Assembly (NCBI GenBank): GCA_004794785.1
Contig: SJOL01003146.1
Span: 45,092-109,091, forward strand
DNA from: Opisthorchis felineus
Taxonomy: Eukaryota > Platyhelminthes > Trematoda > Opisthorchiida > Opisthorchiidae
Length of the DNA stretch: 64,000 nt
Reading direction: 5' to 3'
Below, piece by piece: positions 59,330 to 64,000 of the stretch (its first letter is position 1; the number at the start of each line of letters is the position of its first letter). The translations under genes and the position numbers were made by a program. The notes under the pieces were generated by a model, which saw only the letters and a list, made by a program, of their open reading frames with translations, was not told where the DNA came from and did no database searches.

Positions 59330-61360
59330 GGTTGATGCAAAGCCATTCAGTTCACTTTTTGCAGAGCAACTATGTGGCTAAGAAGCTTTCAGAACTGGAC
59401 GTGCACAATGGTGGTTTGGAGGACGATTTGAAAAAGGTGAAAGAAGCCATGCTGGTAGCTTTTGAAACCGTCTGCCCGAGGTCGCTCGAACATTGGATCT
59501 TGTCACGATCAGGAGCTCTAATTGAAGCCCGACGAACCATACTAGCAACAGACTGTGGTGGCGCACGCAGATCCATTGAACACCGAATAATACAGAGACC
59601 GAGGATTGCCAAAGAGCGCTGGTGGATCGCAGAAGTCCGAAAAGTGGAGAAGGCATTTCTAACAGAAAACAAAAGCATCCTGTTCCAGCTAATCCGGTCA
59701 ACCAGTCCGAATATGTGTTAGTGGAACGTTCTCCGAAAAGGATGGAACCTCGATTCAGTCACAGAAACGCCGGCTTAAACGATGGGCTGAACAGTGAAGA
59801 ACAGTTCACCTGCTCCACATCAACTCAAACTCTGGAAGGGCCTAGTGGAACGTCTGCATCAGTCCGTTACCGACAACAGAAGCCCGGTGTGCAAATTCAT
59901 TGTTGCAGCGCCACAAAACCAGATGGCCCAGATGATCTGAACCCTGCATTCCGCAAAAGTGATGAGTCCCCTGTGGCTATCCTGATGAATGAATATCGAC
60001 AGAACGGAGCACCTTGACAGTGATTGCTTGATCCACCATCAGGAGTCAGACTCGCGAGAATCAAGCTGGATCTAGCCCTGACCGGGGATGAACCGACCGT
60101 ATCTTTACTTTGCGACAAGTATCGGAAGGGCACCACACCTTCCGATAACCAGCAATGATCGAAATTCTCCACCTCGGATCAGCTTTTGACTCCGTTGATC
60201 GCCAAAAACTGCGGCAAAGTATGGCGACAAAGGGTATCCCCTTGTAAATTCTTGTCTCTTATGCCTCCTATCATGGAAGTGTCTGCGGCAAATTCTCTTC
60301 TGAATTCGCCACATTTGGTGGTGTCAGGCAATGGTGTTCTCTGTCGCCCTTCTTCCTTAACTTCGTAATCGACTTTCTGCTTGAGTCTTCTTAACCTGCC
60401 TCTAGTACCTCAAGTACTCCCGGGGGTTCGTTTACGGACGTTTAGTACGCTGATGATATTGCTCTCTTTGCATCAGAGACTTCGGAAATTCATACCATTT
60501 TAAATAACCCAAATAGTTCCGCTGCACACCTGTGAACTGTTAAGTACAAGAATGAGTGGGACCTCACGATTGAAGGGAATCAATCGATGTTGGTAAGGTG
60601 GTGAAATATTGGTAGCTAGGGTGTATTCATTGGTAATTTATCACGTGGCTGTTGATCTGTTCGCCCAACTTAGCAATTGACCTGCGGTGCACTGAAGTGC
60701 GCACTGCAGATGTCTCCTCGAATGGTGACGAAACGTCTGCCAAGCTCGGCGAACAGATCAACAGCCACCCGATCAAGTACCAACCAATCGATGTGGTAGA
60801 TAAGTTGGTCTGCATGGGCATCTGCATAAGTCCCGGCGGAATGATGAAAGAAATCACTTCCTGAATTGGAAAGGTCAGGGCAGCGCTTGTCAACCTCCAA
60901 CGTCTCTGGCGCCGACGTGATACCAGCTTGATTGTTGAGGGCAGAGTGTAAAAAGCCACAGTTCTAGTTCATGGATCACAAATGTAGCCTCTGTGTGAAG
61001 ATCTTTGAAGACCGTTTGACTATCGATGCTTCCGAAGCGTTACGCGGATCTCGTGGGAACACCAGACCAGTAACGCTGAAGGATGCCAGAAGGGAAATCC
61101 TACTCTCCCTCAAGAGAGCAACTGATCACAACAGATTACGCTGGTTAGGCCATGTACTTCGTATGCCAGAGGACCGTCTACCTCACTCAGCCTTATATCA
61201 GATGGAGACGACCAAGAGGCAGTCAATTCATGACATGGTAACGAAGCATGAAAGGTCTCACCGGTCAACTCAGTTGCGTTGGTAACTGCGGTCTCCTCGG
61301 ATGGGGACAGCGGGACAAGAACTAGCTGTTGGTGACCCTGACAGACATTGCTTTGTCACG
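59330..61360 (+). mobile_element. RTE-like retrotransposon, subfamily B, most complete copy
   Basis: Order along the element: linker between endonuclease and RT (59332-59721; KERWWIAEVRKVEKAFLTEN, the WWISR..EMERA..GNS block), a frameshift, RT motif A (HLGSAFDSVDRQKL at about 60175), GGVRQWCSLSPFFLNFVIDF (motif B region), intact YADDIALFASETSEI at about 60448-60492, KLVCMGICISPGGMMKEIT, VNLQRLWRRRDTSLIVEGRV, then NRLRWLGHVLRMPEDRLPHS at about 61130 and RSPRMGTAGQ. The YADD box is intact but several stops and frame changes kill the copy. No endonuclease domain is visible upstream, so it is 5'-truncated. It contains a local inverted duplication (60627-60787). Confidence 0.85.
60627..60787. repeat. 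Inverted duplication inside the retrotransposon
   Basis: GTGGCTGTTGATCTGTTCGC at 60644-60663 returns inverted as GCGAACAGATCAACAGCCAC near 60749-60768. The arms extend to about 60627-60674 and 60739-60787, roughly 48 bases with a handful of mismatches. As a result both strands translate KLGEQINSH here. Spacer about 64 bases. Confidence 0.85.
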
Positions 61361-62214
61361 AAGCCAAAGCAGTCTCGAATTAAAGCTACCGTCTTTACGG
61401 GGCAGATCTCACTTACTGTCACAGGCCATAAAAGGCACATCCATTTGTCATCAATGCATAGACTAGGCCATCGCATGCAGCTCGTGGCTCTCATACCCTC
61501 ATTCTCCGTATCCTCGGCGAACGAAGCAGTGGCAATTAGAACCACCGCATTCGGTACACGATTTGAGTTGAAAAACTGACCTGAGTGAACTCTCTGGCCA
61601 GCACGAACTTTTAACATGAACGACCGTACCCTGTGGGTTGTACAAACGCGAGATCACACACTGGAGGTTTCGTCCCAACATAATCATTGTGACTACCCAC
61701 TCTATTCCCAATGTCTTCCCGAATCTCCACTCTCAGCCTTTCAGGGCTTAGACACACGTTAGACTTACGCCACCAGGCACGTCACTATCAAGCCGCTTGA
61801 CCCCACCAGTGATATTCGAAACAGACGGCACCCAACCGCAGATTGCCAAGTCATGGAAGGATGTGAACGGCGCCAACTCATCTGTCCCTACAATTCAATG
61901 AAAACGAAGAATGGGTACACAAAATTGCAGCTCAAAAGGGTACAGTATTCAGCAACTCTCCGCTAACCCCATCAAAACACCAGAGAAAACTGACTTCGGA
62001 GCCACCAGCTGACACCTGCCTCGTTGGCGACAACAGTAAGGTGATACTGAAATCCAAAAATGAGCTGAACTGAGTCCTCGACAAAACAGTTGTCTTTAGA
62101 ATAACGAAGAAAACCAAAAACCCAGAGGCCCTGGACAAAGCCCACGTCATGTGGAGAGACTCATCCAGCGTTTAGCCCATCTGTTTGTACGCTCATTAGT
62201 AAGTCTCAGGGAGT
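61361..62214. other. No gene recognised
   Basis: GC-richer sequence with open frames on both strands (61301-61579 plus, 61270-61617 minus, 61932-62150 minus). The left part may be 3' UTR of the subfamily B element. Nothing else recognised. Confidence 0.4.
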
Positions 62215-62385
62215 CTGAGATAGCTCAGAAGTTGTGATAACTCCCAAACGTAAGGTCCATGCTTCGAATCCCTGTGGCTTCTCCGCAGTCTAAACCTGCA
62301 CGATCCTATATTACCTCAACCCTCGTTTCTCTTTAGTTTCCTGCGAGGTTTGCACCGAAAGGCTGTCGTAACAGAAGAGTCTGAC
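62215..62385 (+). mobile_element. tRNA-derived SINE, family 1
   Basis: GAGATAGCTCAGAAGTTGTG (A box) and GGTCCATGCTTCGAATCCCT (B box) give a clear tRNA-like head. The body AACCCTCGTTTCTCTTTAG and TTTGCACCGAAAGGCTGTC matches the family end. Confidence 0.75.
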
Positions 62386-62959
62386 TGTGTCAGAAAGACA
62401 CATGAGCACTGTACAGCCGGTAACCCCGAACAGTGGATGCCTCACGCACCGGCATGAGTAGTTTGAAATATAAATCTAGACAAATATTCTGAGAACTGCG
62501 GTGAAGCCACGGGCACCCACTAACGTCAGGAGAATCGTCAAAAAAGACAGAACTGGAGCTTCTCAGTTTAACAATCGCCAATTCCGAAGCGGAGAGCTGA
62601 AGCGTGCAAGACGTGAGGGTATCTGTCATCGGAGCTTTTGGATTCGGAAACTGAACCAGCTGTCTGCAGTGACTGCGGTCGTGTTTCCGCTGGTCGCACT
62701 GGAATGGTGGATATCAGCGAACAGCGTTAGAAATGACCTTTCTTGACCATCGCCGGACAGATCAAAACCCAAGATGTTTTAGCACATTGAACAATTCGGT
62801 GCCTTAAACCCGCGATGTTGCTAGAAATGACTTCCAGTAACCATCATCGCGTGTACAGAATGAAGTCGGATCCTGGCTAACTTCACCGAATAACATGGGT
62901 GCATTCTGGGTCCGGACCATTAGTAATACGGCCATCAGTCTGTCCGAAGCGAACACCAT
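62386..62959. other. Unassigned, with short repeated motif
   Basis: Plus frame 62501-62746 is open and basic but has no recognisable motif. Two of three copies of a ~45-base direct repeat lie here (see 62725-63285). Confidence 0.4.
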
Positions 62960-63285
62960 TGGGTTCAACCCTTAGGCTTTTTCCGTATGTGCCAGCAAAA
63001 CTTCAGTTCAGTCTAACTTATCAGGTGTAGCATTTGAACATTGGTTCCGGCTGCTACAATTTCGATCACCGAAAAGTGGGAGAGTTTGGAATATACGACC
63101 GAGCATTAGAGGCGATGAGATGTTCAGTTGATTCGGGAACTGGACGGAAACGCATTGGTGATAGCTCTGATGCATGAGCGCCACTGACTAGGCCATCGTA
63201 ATGACTAGCATATTCCGGAGTTTTGAGCCTACAAAGCTGTTAGAAATGGATTTCTGCGACCATTGTTGTACAGGCCAAAACTGCA
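62725..63285 (+). repeat. Three diverged copies of a ~45-base direct repeat
   Basis: GTTAGAAATGACCTTTCTTG with ACCATCGCCGGACAGATCAA (from about 62729), GCTAGAAATGACTTCCAGTA with ACCATCATCGCGTGTACAGA (from about 62820) and GTTAGAAATGGATTTCTGCG with ACCATTGTTGTACAGGCCAA (from about 63239). All share the same strand and order. The last abuts the start of the antisense retrotransposon. Confidence 0.65.
62960..63185 (-). mobile_element. RTE-like subfamily B, 3' UTR fragment
   Basis: Reversed, this aligns with 55735-55955: CAGTGGCGC, then CATGCATCAGAGCTATC, CGAATCAACTGAACATCTC, CCAAACTCTCCCAC and GTAGCAGCCGGAACCAATGT in the same order. It identifies the non-coding 3' end of subfamily B. Confidence 0.7.
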
Positions 63286-64000
63286 GAGACAGCAATATCA
63301 GTGTTTATACTGATGCTTCACTGCCGTACGACCACAAAGTTTGTCTAATATTTCAGGCCTTGAAACGTCTCCAGCCAAGGCCAGGAGGGTTCACTGGGAC
63401 CCCATCCTGGAAGGCATAAAACACCAACAACACCCAAACTCTTCGTAATCTATTACACACGCTTCTGCCGAGTCATACGTTGTCCACCTCGCGGTTCGCG
63501 CCATTCTGGAGGCACAGAGAACAACACTTACCTCGGTAGACAGTATTCCGGCATGCGTAGCACATGACCCAGCCACCGCAGCTGATGATGCTGGGTGTTT
63601 TCCGTGACTGAAGTACCTGGTACACAACCAGATACCCGTTTTCCAATCGGGTACGAATCCGTTGACGCCATTCAAAATCAGCAGCGCTTCCGGGGCGTCA
63701 CTGGTCAAAAGCCTGAAAAGGTCTCACATCATCTGTCAGCAGAGGCCACGCCTCCCAGCCGTACAATACTGCCTTTACTGTAGTCTGCTACACACAATCC
63801 TTGAGATTCAGTGGTAGACCTTCTTGAGGCAACAAGTGACGCAAGTTAGCAAACGTGATTCTGGTCTTTGAGATTCGTGCAATAACTCCATAAGACACAC
63901 TTTCGCCAGCGCTAATACACCTACCAAGATATGTAAAATTCTCCAGAACATCCAGTGGTTCTCCTTGAATTGCAAGGAATATGTTAAGAGGCTGCACGTT
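63282..64000 (-). mobile_element. RTE-like retrotransposon fossil, subfamily A, cut by window end
   Basis: Minus strand: 63997-63788 reads MQPLNIFLAIQGEPLDVLEN, FTYLGRCISAGESVSYGV and ARISKTRITFANLRHLLPQE. Further on, the frame 63708-63391 and its neighbours hold NGVNGFVPDWKTG and GSCATHAGI. The 3' UTR and hairpin region lie at about 63285-63320. It aligns with the first 900 bases of the window in reverse. Confidence 0.85.

Noticed and set aside
59370..59701. Two minus frames of 102 and 107 codons
   Set aside because: Antisense to the coding linker of the subfamily B element.
1..64000. CRISPR array, prophage, operon or other prokaryotic system
   Set aside because: No regularly spaced repeats, no ribosome-binding-site-led frames, no frame over 210 codons; the repeats are eukaryotic retroelements.

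Overview
The window looks like a piece of a eukaryotic genome and most resembles a parasitic flatworm, probably a digenean fluke. There is no long open frame, no bacterial-style gene row, rRNA or CRISPR array. The evidence for a flatworm is threefold: many broken copies of RTE-like non-LTR retrotransposons whose reverse transcriptase C-terminus carries the block LRWLGHVLRMPEDRLP, several tRNA-derived SINEs of a kind familiar from fluke genomes, and candidate genes cut into small exons by very short introns (about 33-60 bases). The organism call rests on family resemblance and is not a database result.

Layout. Retrotransposon fossils occur at 1-905, 4468-5165, 9612-10150, 11000-11760, 15240-15850, 18440-18575, 35420-36830, 42190-42690, 51826-51915, 54500-54680, 55225-55955, 56270-56900, 58225-58490, 59330-61360, 62960-63185 and 63282-64000. 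I separate at least three subfamilies: A (3' end with a hairpin and TGATGA-type tail), B (block GWGPRD) and C (RWSLRDP). All are interrupted by stops or frameshifts. The fullest is the plus-strand B copy at 59.3-61.4 kb. One SINE family has six copies (34.9, 49.9, 50.6, 53.2, 54.2 and 62.2 kb). A different SINE at 27.1 kb carries a hammerhead-ribozyme-like motif.

Candidate host genes were found by joining splice signals and reading phase by eye. (1) Minus strand 52.7 to 46.1 kb: seven phase-compatible exons of a Ser/Asn/Pro-rich protein, one intron of which holds two SINEs and a retrotransposon tail. (2) Minus strand 22.8 to 21.4 kb: six exons with introns mostly 33-59 bases long, product unrecognised. 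(3) Minus strand 32.2 to 31.4 kb: three exons that together resemble a KH RNA-binding domain lacking the usual GxxG loop. (4) Plus strand 26.1-26.5 kb: exons with an LPP motif reminiscent of RhoGAP-like folds (DEPDC1 type). (5) Further isolated plus-strand exons at 12.5, 24.1, 39.6-40.5 and 44.4 kb. The three minus-strand genes could be parts of one or more large genes; I cannot decide this.

Most other open frames are chance or antisense to repeats. The longest (15061-15693, 210 codons) lies largely opposite a retrotransposon and is rejected. Intergenic stretches are listed with what they hold. All exon boundaries and family assignments are eye-made and need transcript or database support.
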